From: Halieaceae bacterium
Lineage (GTDB): Bacteria; Pseudomonadota; Gammaproteobacteria; Pseudomonadales; Halieaceae
Direction: 5' to 3'
Assembly: GCA_902613175.1 (NCBI GenBank)
Contig: CACMGJ010000001.1
Location: 101,569-154,074, forward strand
DNA: 52,506 nt
In this document: one piece after another, positions 1 through 7,422 of the stretch
Layout: each line of letters begins with the position of its first letter
How positions within the stretch are numbered: position 1 is the stretch's first letter
Program-made: the position numbers and the translations under genes
The notes under the pieces: generated by a model
The model's input: the letters and a program-made list of their open reading frames with translations, nothing else
The model's database searches: none
What the model was told of the DNA's origin: nothing

Positions 1-707
1 GTTTTTCCGCCTGACTTTGGCTCAGCACTACTAGTATCTTCAGAGTCACAGAAAATGGCCGGCACCATTGCCAGTAACATGCAGATGAGGCCCACATAGA
101 TTGACACGGTTCGAGCGCCCTCAGTCGCAGACGCAAACCACTCGGGGTCATAAAGGACAACCCAACCCCAGGGTGCAATGACCCAGGCCCATTGACCTAT
201 CCATTGCGCCACGGCCATTAAGCGCGTGCGCTCATGGTAGTCGTCGCTCATTTCATAGCCCATGGCGACGTAGGGCACACTAAAGATCGTCATGCCGAGG
301 AAAAACACAATCGACCAGCCTAAGAAGTACCAAAAATTGTAGGTAATGCCGTTATCTTCATAGAGCTGCCACATGGCAATGTAGGACAGACCTGCAACCA
401 CTGCCCCTATGAAAACAAACGGTCGGCGTTTACCCCACCGAGACTCTGTTCGATCCGAGATATACCCCATTAGCGGATCCGTGAGCGCATCCACGAGCTT
501 GGGCAGGAAGAAGATGAGGCCCCACATCAAAGGGCTCATTCCCAGACTTTCTACGAGAATCACCATGAAGATGCCGAGAGCAGCTGGGAACATTTGGTTG
601 GCCAGCATTCCGATACCAAATGCCACCTTTTGCGACATTGGGATTTTCGATGTCCGTGGTGTGTCTGATATCAGATCGGATGATTGGGTGAGGGTACTAG
701 TTGTCAT
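1..707 (-). CDS. GPH-family sugar:cation symporter, N-terminal part (cut by left edge)
   Basis: The frame starts with ATG at 705-707 and stays open to position 1, so the 3' end lies outside the window; about 235 residues are visible. The sequence shows MelB/GPH (MFS_2) features: FGIGMLANQMFPAALGIFM in helix 1, then LTDPLMGYISDRTESRWGKR, the family's D-P-x-x-G-x-x-S-D/R-T loop, followed by RRPFVFIGA and further hydrophobic segments. Such carriers take up mono- or oligosaccharides with Na+ or H+. The start overlaps the stop of the upstream glycoside hydrolase in an ATGA quartet (704-707), so the two are translationally coupled. A pathway of sugar import followed by cytoplasmic hydrolysis is inferred; the sugar cannot be told from sequence. 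Confidence 0.85.
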   Translation of the reverse strand, partial: MTTSTLTQSSDLISDTPRTSKIPMSQKVAFGIGMLANQMFPAALGIFMVILVESLGMSPLMWGLIFFLPKLVDALTDPLMGYISDRTESRWGKRRPFVFIGAVVAGLSYIAMWQLYEDNGITYNFWYFLGWSIVFFLGMTIFSVPYVAMGYEMSDDYHERTRLMAVAQWIGQWAWVIAPWGWVVLYDPEWFASATEGARTVSIYVGLICMLLAMVPAIFCDSEDTSSAEPKSGGK

Positions 708-1975
708 GCTGCGCTTCTTCTGAATAAATTGAAGAACCTCGTACGTTTTTGAGGCTCGGCTTTAATAAGAAAGGGAATATTGGCAAGGGCGCTGCTGTCG
801 TGAGGTGTGTCTATCTGACAGAACAGGCGGTACTGGCCAGGCTCGGATAGCTGAAAATTAAATTGTCGGTTCTGTGTTCCGATAACAGTCTCAACCGTGG
901 GCGGGGTCGGCTCAAAGTCGCCACCATCGCTCTGCAGCGCAGTTGGAACCTCCTCGTGCACACGCCAAGAGATGAGGTGATCATCACTCTCAGTCGCATG
1001 GACCTCAGCGTGGAATACCTGATTGACAGCCCCTTCGATGCTTGTCGGTGCTTCTTCGGCATTGAGGCGCAGCGACTGAATCTGTGGGGCTTGATGCATC
1101 GGCCAGTCGCCAGTCCACACCTTTTGCATTACATCAACAGCGGCCGTGCGCTCACCTGTCTCCAAGAACATGCCATACCAGGTGGGTGTTCGCTCCTGTT
1201 TCTGGCCCCATAAGAAGATGTAGGCACCTAAACAGCGCTTGGTGTCGGCCAAAATAATCTCTTCATAGCGACGGGTGATGTCGTTTGCCTTCTCTGTGCT
1301 TGAGGGTTCAAAAGGCCGACCCCAGTCGGTCTCCGGACTTTCCCAATGTCCTGTCGGACCCCACTCGGTTATTTGGTAGGGGCCGTCGTATCCCACCCTC
1401 TCCAGAGTTTCTGGTAGGTGGTCTATCTCGCCGTAGATTTGGAACGATAAAAAGTCGAGCGAGGGCGCCCGCTGGGCAATCGCGGTAACGGTGGATTCAT
1501 CGATTCCCGCAAGCATGGTAGTGACTGGGTGATCAGGATCGACCTGTTTGATGCGAACAGCTAGATCCTCCATTGCATCCCATACGCCGTCATTTTTGGC
1601 GCGCAAATTCAGCTCGTTGCCCAGTCCCCACATGAGCAGCGCCGGATGATCTTTTAGCCGAATCACATCGAGCATCATCGTTTCGTTTTGAGCGATGACC
1701 GCTTCCTGATCGTAATAATCAAATCCGTGCCGCTCTCGCGCGATGTCGAGTCCCATGCACACCTTCAAGCCCAGCGCCTCTGCTTCATCGAGAATATCGA
1801 TCGCATCGCGCTCACCATTGGCTACGCGCCAGGTTCGAAAGGCGTTTCCTCCGGCCTCTGCCAATGATTTCAGGTGCCCGAACTCCAGCCCCGCTCCTTT
1901 GATAAAGAAGGGCTCTCCGTCAACGGTTAGTTGATAACCATCCGTCTTATCGCCGAGGAGTTGTACCTTTGCCAT
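704..1975 (-). CDS. Glycoside hydrolase, GH2-like TIM barrel (clan GH-A), cytoplasmic
   Basis: A 423-residue protein without a signal peptide. Motifs match a clan GH-A (beta/alpha)8 barrel of GH2 type: FIKGAG near residue 25, NAFRTWR near 44-50, WGLGNELN with the likely acid/base Glu121, and QITEWGPTGHWE with the likely nucleophile Glu204. The last ~110 residues look like a beta-sandwich appendage. Standard GH2 beta-galactosidases are much longer and have N-terminal sandwich domains, absent here, so this is a compact barrel-first relative. It sits just upstream of, and overlaps by 4 bases, the sugar symporter, which points to hydrolysis of an imported oligosaccharide. The exact GH family and substrate are not resolved. 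Confidence 0.8.
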   Translation of the reverse strand: MAKVQLLGDKTDGYQLTVDGEPFFIKGAGLEFGHLKSLAEAGGNAFRTWRVANGERDAIDILDEAEALGLKVCMGLDIARERHGFDYYDQEAVIAQNETMMLDVIRLKDHPALLMWGLGNELNLRAKNDGVWDAMEDLAVRIKQVDPDHPVTTMLAGIDESTVTAIAQRAPSLDFLSFQIYGEIDHLPETLERVGYDGPYQITEWGPTGHWESPETDWGRPFEPSSTEKANDITRRYEEIILADTKRCLGAYIFLWGQKQERTPTWYGMFLETGERTAAVDVMQKVWTGDWPMHQAPQIQSLRLNAEEAPTSIEGAVNQVFHAEVHATESDDHLISWRVHEEVPTALQSDGGDFEPTPPTVETVIGTQNRQFNFQLSEPGQYRLFCQIDTPHDSSALANIPFLIKAEPQKRTRFFNLFRRSAA

Positions 1976-2221
1976 GGTGATTCGTATGTGACTCTTTTAT
2001 TGAGATTTTTTTACGAATTTCAGGATATCAACCGGCAGAAAAGCCGATAGAGCAAAGCCGGCCAAATGGGACTCAGGTGAGACTAACGGGGCGTGCGCCG
2101 ACGCAATGTGATGGCTGTTGTAGGTAGCCCCAAATTGTTGGTCAAGAACTTAGTCTTTCGCTGTGGGCAGACTTTGTGTTCCGGGCGAGATGTGAACGCT
2201 CTTGGAGCGAGCGTTTTTGAC
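1976..2221. other. Intergenic stretch between two minus-strand genes
   Basis: About 246 bases between the glycoside hydrolase start and the acylase stop. It holds the presumed promoter of the hydrolase/symporter pair. A short open frame on the plus strand (2093-2284) runs into the acylase 3' end and looks like chance. I see no clear terminator or operator. Confidence 0.4.
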
Positions 2222-4330
2222 TCAGTCGGAACGAACGGTGTATTGCTTGGTTATCCGTCCGCGCCGACTGTCTGCTGTAAATAGCGGTTCGTGCAGGATC
2301 TCATTTGTGTAGTCCTCGGCTTGGTCCAAGTAATGCGGTGAGTCGGGGTCGGTCATATCATTTCCGTATTGGTGCGTGCCGAGCACTTTTTGCTCGCCAT
2401 CGGGCATCCATCGGATGAAGTAGTAGAGTCCGTCCCCGGCAACAGCCGTCAGGTGGTCGTCTCCGTTGAGCCGCCGAGAATAGATCGCACGCAACGTGTC
2501 AGGCCCTCCGGCAACCGGCCAGTGCGTGCCGTCTCTACCATGTCGATTGACATCACCCCAACGAGGATCAAGACGATCACCAATCTCCAGGGTTTGATCA
2601 ATACAATCATCAAGAATCGCTTGTGCGTCGGGATTACTGGTGCCGCCACTCTCAGATTGCCATTCGGCGGCAAGGACGCAGACACCGAGTGCGGCGCCGC
2701 GATTTTCTTTATCGGTCCCAAGATCCCAGCTCTCAAGAATCTCGATGGCACGGCTCACCGTGTCGCTCGATCTCGGGAGTGCCATCACTTCGCTCAAAAA
2801 CGCGATGCCTCTATAGTTCACCGAGTAGCTATTGTCGTGCTTTAGCTGCCAAGCCTCGTTAAATGAGATCTGTCCAAAGGCGGCAAAAAGCTCAAGTCCG
2901 CGAGTTGCCCGGTTGGTCATTCGTGTCTGCCATCCGCCGTCAGCAGGTACTGTGTTTGGCTGTGGATTGTCCTGTAACTCGGTGATGTTGAAAGGCGTCT
3001 GATTGGCACTGTGCACAAAGCCAGCCCCGGGATTGGTCACCTGAGGAAGTGCTGAGGTGGGATGGTAGCGCTGCCAGATAAGATCTGAGCGATCGCCCGG
3101 AAGGTATTGCTGCCAATTCCAGCCCGGAGCTCTTACCGGCAACTGAGCGTTATGAATGAAGTGAATGTCGCCGTGTCGATTGGCATAAACGAAATTGAAG
3201 CTCTGTATGTGATTCAGAGCGACCGCGGCTTTCCACTCCTCGAAGTTCTTCGCCTTGTTCATAGCCAACCATTGCTCAACCTGTTTCATCTCATCGATGC
3301 CGGCGTAACGAATGGCATACACACCGTGCTCGGTCCTCAAGGCAGGGCCATGCACTGATCGGAGCACTTCCCGTTTGACCGACCACGGAATAAAACCCCA
3401 GAGTTTTAATTTAAGTTTTACCTCGCCAACCTCGAGGTCACGCCAGTCACCGTCAAGCCGGTATTGGTTGGGGTTGTCAGGGTTCATCTCGAGCAGGTAA
3501 ATATCCACGAGATCTGGCTTGTTTACAGTCGCGCCCCATCCATGTTCTTTCGTAAACCCAACCCCCATAGTGGGTGCGCCGGGGAACAGACCACCCATGA
3601 CATTGAGTCCCTCGCCTGACTCTATATGTGCTTCGTACCAGGCGACCGGTCCTGTAAGCGGCTGGTGAGAATTGATAATGAGGTAGGTTGATCCATCTTC
3701 GGTTCGTGAGGGCGCAATGGCCGTCGCATTGGAGCCAATAGGGTCTTTAGGCTTGGGGTTGTAGGGCGCTTTGCTGACCGTGTTAGGCCGCGCGTCGCCA
3801 AAGAGTTCGAGCACGGGCCCGTCAAAACCGTAGAACAGCGGGTGCCTCAGCATGTGGCCCGCAATAATATCCTTACCCGTTATCGGCAACAGCTCAGGAT
3901 GCTTCACTTCGGAGGGGTTATCTCGAGTAAAGGCGTTAAAACCTTCAGCAAACGCCTCGACATAACGGCGGATCTCGGGCGACAGGACCCGCTCGTAGTC
4001 GCGATCAAGCGTTCCCCATAGGTCAAGCCATTTCACCAGATAGTCAGATTGCGCACCTTCCTGACCCTTGTAAAGCCCTGCCGTGCCGCGAAAAAAGGGC
4101 AGACTACCTTCCATAATTGGCCACGCATCCTCCGCTTGGACATAGGCCAGACCGAATGCGGCATCGGCATCTGTCTCGCCGTAAACATGTGGAACGCCGT
4201 ACAGATCTCGCTCAATACTCGCTTGGTGCGTCGCGGCGGCGACATGTTGACTGCACACCAACAAATGGACGAGGAATGTGAAAAGAGTGCGTAAGCGAGT
4301 CGAGCGTGCTGTGAAGGTGCGTATGTGCAT
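2222..4330 (-). CDS. Penicillin acylase family (Ntn-hydrolase), exported
   Basis: Preferred start is ATG at 4330 (GGAAA about 8 bases upstream), giving 702 residues with a signal peptide (LFTFLVHLLVCSQHVAA, cut near residue 32). In-frame TTG/ATG codons at 4354/4351 would add an unlikely charged leader. The protein has the S45 penicillin/AHL acylase pattern: an alpha part beginning RDLYGVPHVYGETDADAAFGLAY, a spacer, then GSNA at 199-202, where Ser200 is the expected autoprocessed N-terminal nucleophile, followed by LIINSHQP and MGVGFTKEHGWGATVNKPD. Family members cleave amide bonds of beta-lactam side chains, acyl-homoserine lactones or related amides in the periplasm. Whether this is a quorum-quenching, antibiotic or general amide acylase cannot be told. 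Confidence 0.88.
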   Translation of the reverse strand: MHIRTFTARSTRLRTLFTFLVHLLVCSQHVAAATHQASIERDLYGVPHVYGETDADAAFGLAYVQAEDAWPIMEGSLPFFRGTAGLYKGQEGAQSDYLVKWLDLWGTLDRDYERVLSPEIRRYVEAFAEGFNAFTRDNPSEVKHPELLPITGKDIIAGHMLRHPLFYGFDGPVLELFGDARPNTVSKAPYNPKPKDPIGSNATAIAPSRTEDGSTYLIINSHQPLTGPVAWYEAHIESGEGLNVMGGLFPGAPTMGVGFTKEHGWGATVNKPDLVDIYLLEMNPDNPNQYRLDGDWRDLEVGEVKLKLKLWGFIPWSVKREVLRSVHGPALRTEHGVYAIRYAGIDEMKQVEQWLAMNKAKNFEEWKAAVALNHIQSFNFVYANRHGDIHFIHNAQLPVRAPGWNWQQYLPGDRSDLIWQRYHPTSALPQVTNPGAGFVHSANQTPFNITELQDNPQPNTVPADGGWQTRMTNRATRGLELFAAFGQISFNEAWQLKHDNSYSVNYRGIAFLSEVMALPRSSDTVSRAIEILESWDLGTDKENRGAALGVCVLAAEWQSESGGTSNPDAQAILDDCIDQTLEIGDRLDPRWGDVNRHGRDGTHWPVAGGPDTLRAIYSRRLNGDDHLTAVAGDGLYYFIRWMPDGEQKVLGTHQYGNDMTDPDSPHYLDQAEDYTNEILHEPLFTADSRRGRITKQYTVRSD

Positions 4331-4490
4331 CGTTATTTTTCCATACCGCATCAAGGAGTAGGCGTCAGCGGGACGAGCGACGTGTTATCCCACAATTTGC
4401 TGACCCTGTGTACAGGTCCAGTATTCCTCATTTGCTCGCACTCAACGGCTTTGTCGAGGTTGTGACGTGGGGATTGCACCCGGACAGGGT

Positions 4491-4496
4491 TATACT
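4491..4496 (+). promoter_or_regulatory. Possible -10 element (TATACT) just upstream of the desaturase start
   Basis: TATACT ends seven bases before the ATG at 4503, which would place transcription start at or next to the start codon, i.e. a leaderless or nearly leaderless message. No good -35 box at the usual distance is visible and there is no clear Shine-Dalgarno sequence. Weak call. Confidence 0.3.
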
Positions 4497-4502
4497 CGAG
4501 GC

Positions 4503-5711
4503 ATGGACCTTATTGCCTTGGCCGTACCGTTTTTCCTGTTGTCTATTGCCGTCGAGTGGTCATGGGGACGCTGGTGCGGGCGAGACACGTACCGGCTGAC
4601 GGACGCGGTGAGCAGTTTGACGCTCGGTGGTTTGTCTCAGGCGCGTCGATTCGTAGCGCTAGGCGTGGGTGGTGTTGTCTACGCGTGGTTGGCGTCGGTA
4701 ACACCTTTCACGACATGGACGACAGAGGGTTGGCAAGCGTGGCTGATTGCATTCGTGCTTTACGATCTCTGCTACTACTGCTCGCATCGAGCCGGACACG
4801 AGGTGAAGCTTTTTTGGGCAGCGCACGTGGTTCATCACCAAAGTGAAGACTACAACCTTTCGACCGCGCTGCGTCAGACAAGCTCCGGGTTCCTCTTTGG
4901 TTGGATTTTTTACATGCCTTTGTTCTTTATCGGCGTCCCGGCGGAGATGATGGTGACGGTGGGTGCACTGAATCTGATTTACCAGTTTTGGGTGCATACG
5001 GAGCACGTTGGCGAGCTTGGTTGGTTCGAATACGTGTTTGTCTCTCCATCAAATCATCGCGTGCATCATGCGAGGAATGCTTGTTACTTAGACCGGAATT
5101 ACGGCGGGATATTCATCGTTTGGGACCGAATGTTTGGTTCCTATCAACGCGAGTTACCGTCTGAGCCTTGCGTGTATGGCATAACCAAGCCGATACGATC
5201 TTGGTCTCCTCTGGAGGCATGGATTCATGTTTACAGAGATATGGCGAGTGATATGTGGCGAACACGAAGTTGGTCTGATCGCTTGCGGGTGCCTTTCTCG
5301 CACCCCGCTTGGCAACCTTCAGATCTGGTAGCAGCTGCGGAACCGGTCACCGGCGAACCTTTCGAAAAGTATGACCCGCAGGTGTTGCGAGTTCGGAAGG
5401 TGAGCGGGACCGTCAATTTAATCTTGATAACGTTGCTATTGGTGGCGGCACAGCAAAGCCAACTTGTACAAGGCTTCGAAGCCTATGCGTGGGGAATGAT
5501 GCTGTGGCTCGGTATTTCGAATGCGGCTTTGCTGAGCAATCATGACTCTACTTGGTTCAGAGTGCAGGACATATTGAAGCTGCTTGTCCTTTGTACACTG
5601 GCCGCACAGCTGTCAGCAGCGACAGCACTGGTCGTCATCCCGTTAACCCTGATGGGAACGGTCTGGCAGTGGTTTGAAAGGGAAGCAGAGGTGGCGAACG
5701 CCACCTCGTAA
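4503..5711 (+). CDS. Sterol desaturase / fatty acid hydroxylase family membrane protein
   Basis: Starts at ATG 4503 (402 residues); the in-frame GTG at 4467 would add 12 polar residues before the first membrane segment. It carries the histidine boxes of this diiron membrane family: HRAGH (95-99), HVVHH (108-112), H165/H168 in WVHTEH, and NHRVHHARN (184-192), followed by DRNYGGIFIVWDRMFGSY, a strongly conserved signature. Several hydrophobic helices precede and follow the boxes, and the ~120-residue C-terminal tail is also hydrophobic, as in alkylglycerol-monooxygenase-like members. It probably hydroxylates or desaturates a lipid or sterol-like substrate at the inner membrane. It is divergent from the acylase gene and convergent with the cytochrome gene, 8 bases apart. 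Confidence 0.88.
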   Translation: MDLIALAVPFFLLSIAVEWSWGRWCGRDTYRLTDAVSSLTLGGLSQARRFVALGVGGVVYAWLASVTPFTTWTTEGWQAWLIAFVLYDLCYYCSHRAGHEVKLFWAAHVVHHQSEDYNLSTALRQTSSGFLFGWIFYMPLFFIGVPAEMMVTVGALNLIYQFWVHTEHVGELGWFEYVFVSPSNHRVHHARNACYLDRNYGGIFIVWDRMFGSYQRELPSEPCVYGITKPIRSWSPLEAWIHVYRDMASDMWRTRSWSDRLRVPFSHPAWQPSDLVAAAEPVTGEPFEKYDPQVLRVRKVSGTVNLILITLLLVAAQQSQLVQGFEAYAWGMMLWLGISNAALLSNHDSTWFRVQDILKLLVLCTLAAQLSAATALVVIPLTLMGTVWQWFEREAEVANATS

Positions 5712-5719
5712 GTCAATTC

Positions 5720-6157
5720 TTACAGAGTGCCGATATACGCCGCAATGTTACCGATGTCGTCATCGGTCATTGGTTTGGCAACCGGCCACATCATCGCTGA
5801 TTGAGCGCCACGTGGCTCGCCTGCACGGTAGCCAATCAGCTTGTCTGCGATATCACTAACCGCTTGGCCTGCGAGCTTGGGTCCAATACCACCCGCACCG
5901 TTACCGCCGTGACAGGCGATGCACTGACCGTAGTAAGTCTCGCCAAGTGCTTCGGGCGAAGCTGCGGCAAGCGCTTCCTGTTTTATGCGCTCAATATCGG
6001 CAATGCTTCCGCCATTTTCTGCCTTCCATGCTGCATAGCAGTCGCCAACACAGACGTTTCGGTTGCCAGTCCAAGACTCGTCATTGTTTGTCGTGCCGAA
6101 CCAGATAATGACGGTAACAGCGATCGTGAAAGCTGCGACGATGACATTCGTATTCAT
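5720..6157 (-). CDS. Membrane-anchored class I cytochrome c
   Basis: 145 residues: an uncleaved N-terminal hydrophobic segment (residues 5-20) anchors a periplasmic monohaem domain. The haem site is CIACH (C79, C82, H83), followed by GGNGAGGIGPKLAG as in c5/c553-type cytochromes; Met122 or Met123 in QSAMMWPVAKPM is the likely sixth ligand. Start ATG follows GGGGGA at good spacing. An unusual feature is a C-x3-C pair (C36, C40) between anchor and haem domain, not part of the haem motif. It probably carries electrons from the quinol oxidase chain or a dehydrogenase to a terminal oxidase; no partner is nearby. Confidence 0.88.
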   Translation of the reverse strand: MNTNVIVAAFTIAVTVIIWFGTTNNDESWTGNRNVCVGDCYAAWKAENGGSIADIERIKQEALAAASPEALGETYYGQCIACHGGNGAGGIGPKLAGQAVSDIADKLIGYRAGEPRGAQSAMMWPVAKPMTDDDIGNIAAYIGTL

Positions 6158-6257
6158 TGATTTCCCCCGGGTAAAAGCGCTGACTCTTCGATCGGCGCGA
6201 ATGATAAGACCTTTATCCAGCTGATGTAAGTACGATCAGCATCAAGCTGGAAATTTC

Positions 6258-6271
6258 ACCTTAATTAAGGT
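6258..6271. promoter_or_regulatory. Perfect 14-base palindrome between cytochrome c and thioesterase
   Basis: ACCTTAATTAAGGT is its own reverse complement and lies in the 269-base divergent gap, about 100 bases upstream of the cytochrome start and 155 bases upstream of the thioesterase start. It could be an operator for either gene. No known regulator motif is recognised. Confidence 0.35.
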
Positions 6272-6426
6272 TATTGGCCGCACGGATGGACGCCTGTTCG
6301 TGATGTGACCAGAGGTAAAAGCCTGTATGGCGATGCTCGAATATGGTAAGTAAAAACGATTACGCCCATACTGCGTCACCTTCGAACATTAGCCTTGGTC
6401 AAGACGCTTAAAAAGGAACTAAAGTT

Positions 6427-6846
6427 GTGAAAGCTGCTTATACCGGACAAATAAAAGTTCGTTTCGCCGATACAGATGCCAATGGACACACTTATTTCGG
6501 GAGCTATCTTGTGCTCGCGGATGAGGTGGTATCCGAGTACCTCGAGCAAGTTGGTTGGGACGCGGGGCCTGACGGTGACTTCCTGACCTTCACTGCCAAT
6601 GCCAACATAGATTTTGTCGGTGAGTGTCTGGCGTGGGACATTTTGGATGTGTCCTGTAGTTTCACTAAACTGGGCAACGCCAGCTGCACCTTAGAGTTTG
6701 AAATGCTGAACACGACAACCAATGAAATCGCCACTAGAGGTAGTTTTGTCTACGTCTTCGTCGATAAGGAGACGCGTAAAAGCCGACCCATCCCTCAGCA
6801 GGTCAGAGACTCCATTATTGCAGCACAACCTGAACTAGCTGGCTGA
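6427..6846 (+). CDS. Hotdog-fold acyl-CoA thioesterase (4HBT / YbgC-FadM type)
   Basis: 139 residues with a GTG start at 6427 preceded by AAGGA. The N-terminus has the 4HBT signature: VRFADTDANGHTYFGSYLVLADE (residues 10-32), in which the Asp of DTDxxGH is the usual catalytic residue, and the following helix carries the expected acidic end. A single hotdog domain fills the protein, so it should act as a dimer or tetramer that hydrolyses a short-chain or aromatic acyl-CoA in the cytoplasm. It lies 9 bases upstream of the DUF2452-like gene and is probably cotranscribed with it. Confidence 0.85.
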   Translation: MKAAYTGQIKVRFADTDANGHTYFGSYLVLADEVVSEYLEQVGWDAGPDGDFLTFTANANIDFVGECLAWDILDVSCSFTKLGNASCTLEFEMLNTTTNEIATRGSFVYVFVDKETRKSRPIPQQVRDSIIAAQPELAG

Positions 6847-6855
6847 TATACACGC

Positions 6856-7422
6856 ATGAATGAGACGGTTAACCCACACGGCAACCCCCAGGGTAAAGGG
6901 CTTGTCATGGTGCTCCAGCAGATGGCTGCTGCAGCACCCGCGGAGATTCGTCCAAAATCTGCGGATGAGGCGCTGTTGGACTACTGGTGCTCGAGTCTTG
7001 TCCTGTCTGCAGCGTTTAAGTTTCGCGTAGCGCCTGATAACACGTATTACCTGTATTGCGCGGAAGGCGAGTGGCAGTTGTCGCTCATCTCACCCCGGGA
7101 GTGGGGCAGACGATTGCCCGGTGATTATGTGGCCGAGTGCCAGCTCAGCCAGGATATGACCTGGAAGCTTCGGTTTGATTCTGATCTCAGCCAGTCGGTG
7201 AGAGATGCGCTGGTCATGTTTCTTCAAGGATTTCAGGAGCAGGCGGCTCGGTCGCAAAGCTTTGACGAGTTGCTGCCTGACTATGTGGAGAGTCTTCCGT
7301 ATCAGCAACGTGTGCTTGCGTCAGCGCTTAAGCGGTCGCTCAAGCACTCACTTCGTCTCGCTGGCGATAACGGTGTCGGGCTGTTAGCGGCGGTAGTCGA
7401 GCGGCGGCTCTCTATCTCCTAA
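6856..7422 (+). CDS. Conserved hypothetical protein, DUF2452-like
   Basis: 188 residues, no signal peptide or membrane segment. The opening NPQGKGLVMVLQQM and the middle YYLYCAEGEWQLSLISPREWG resemble the DUF2452 family, a small family shared by bacteria and eukaryotes with no known activity; the assignment is from memory of the pattern and moderate. Its last 39 bases overlap the 3' end of the convergent M20 gene (7384-7422), so the C-terminal residues of both proteins are encoded by the same DNA on opposite strands. It follows the thioesterase closely, which is the only functional hint. Confidence 0.7.
   Translation: MNETVNPHGNPQGKGLVMVLQQMAAAAPAEIRPKSADEALLDYWCSSLVLSAAFKFRVAPDNTYYLYCAEGEWQLSLISPREWGRRLPGDYVAECQLSQDMTWKLRFDSDLSQSVRDALVMFLQGFQEQAARSQSFDELLPDYVESLPYQQRVLASALKRSLKHSLRLAGDNGVGLLAAVVERRLSIS

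Noticed and set aside
2093-2284. 63-codon plus-strand frame in the gap before the acylase gene
   Set aside because: No ribosome site, no recognisable sequence, and it runs into the 3' end of the acylase gene.
2222-4330. Quorum-quenching AHL acylase as a firm call
   Set aside because: The nucleophile and family are clear, but substrate specificity in S45 enzymes cannot be read from motifs.
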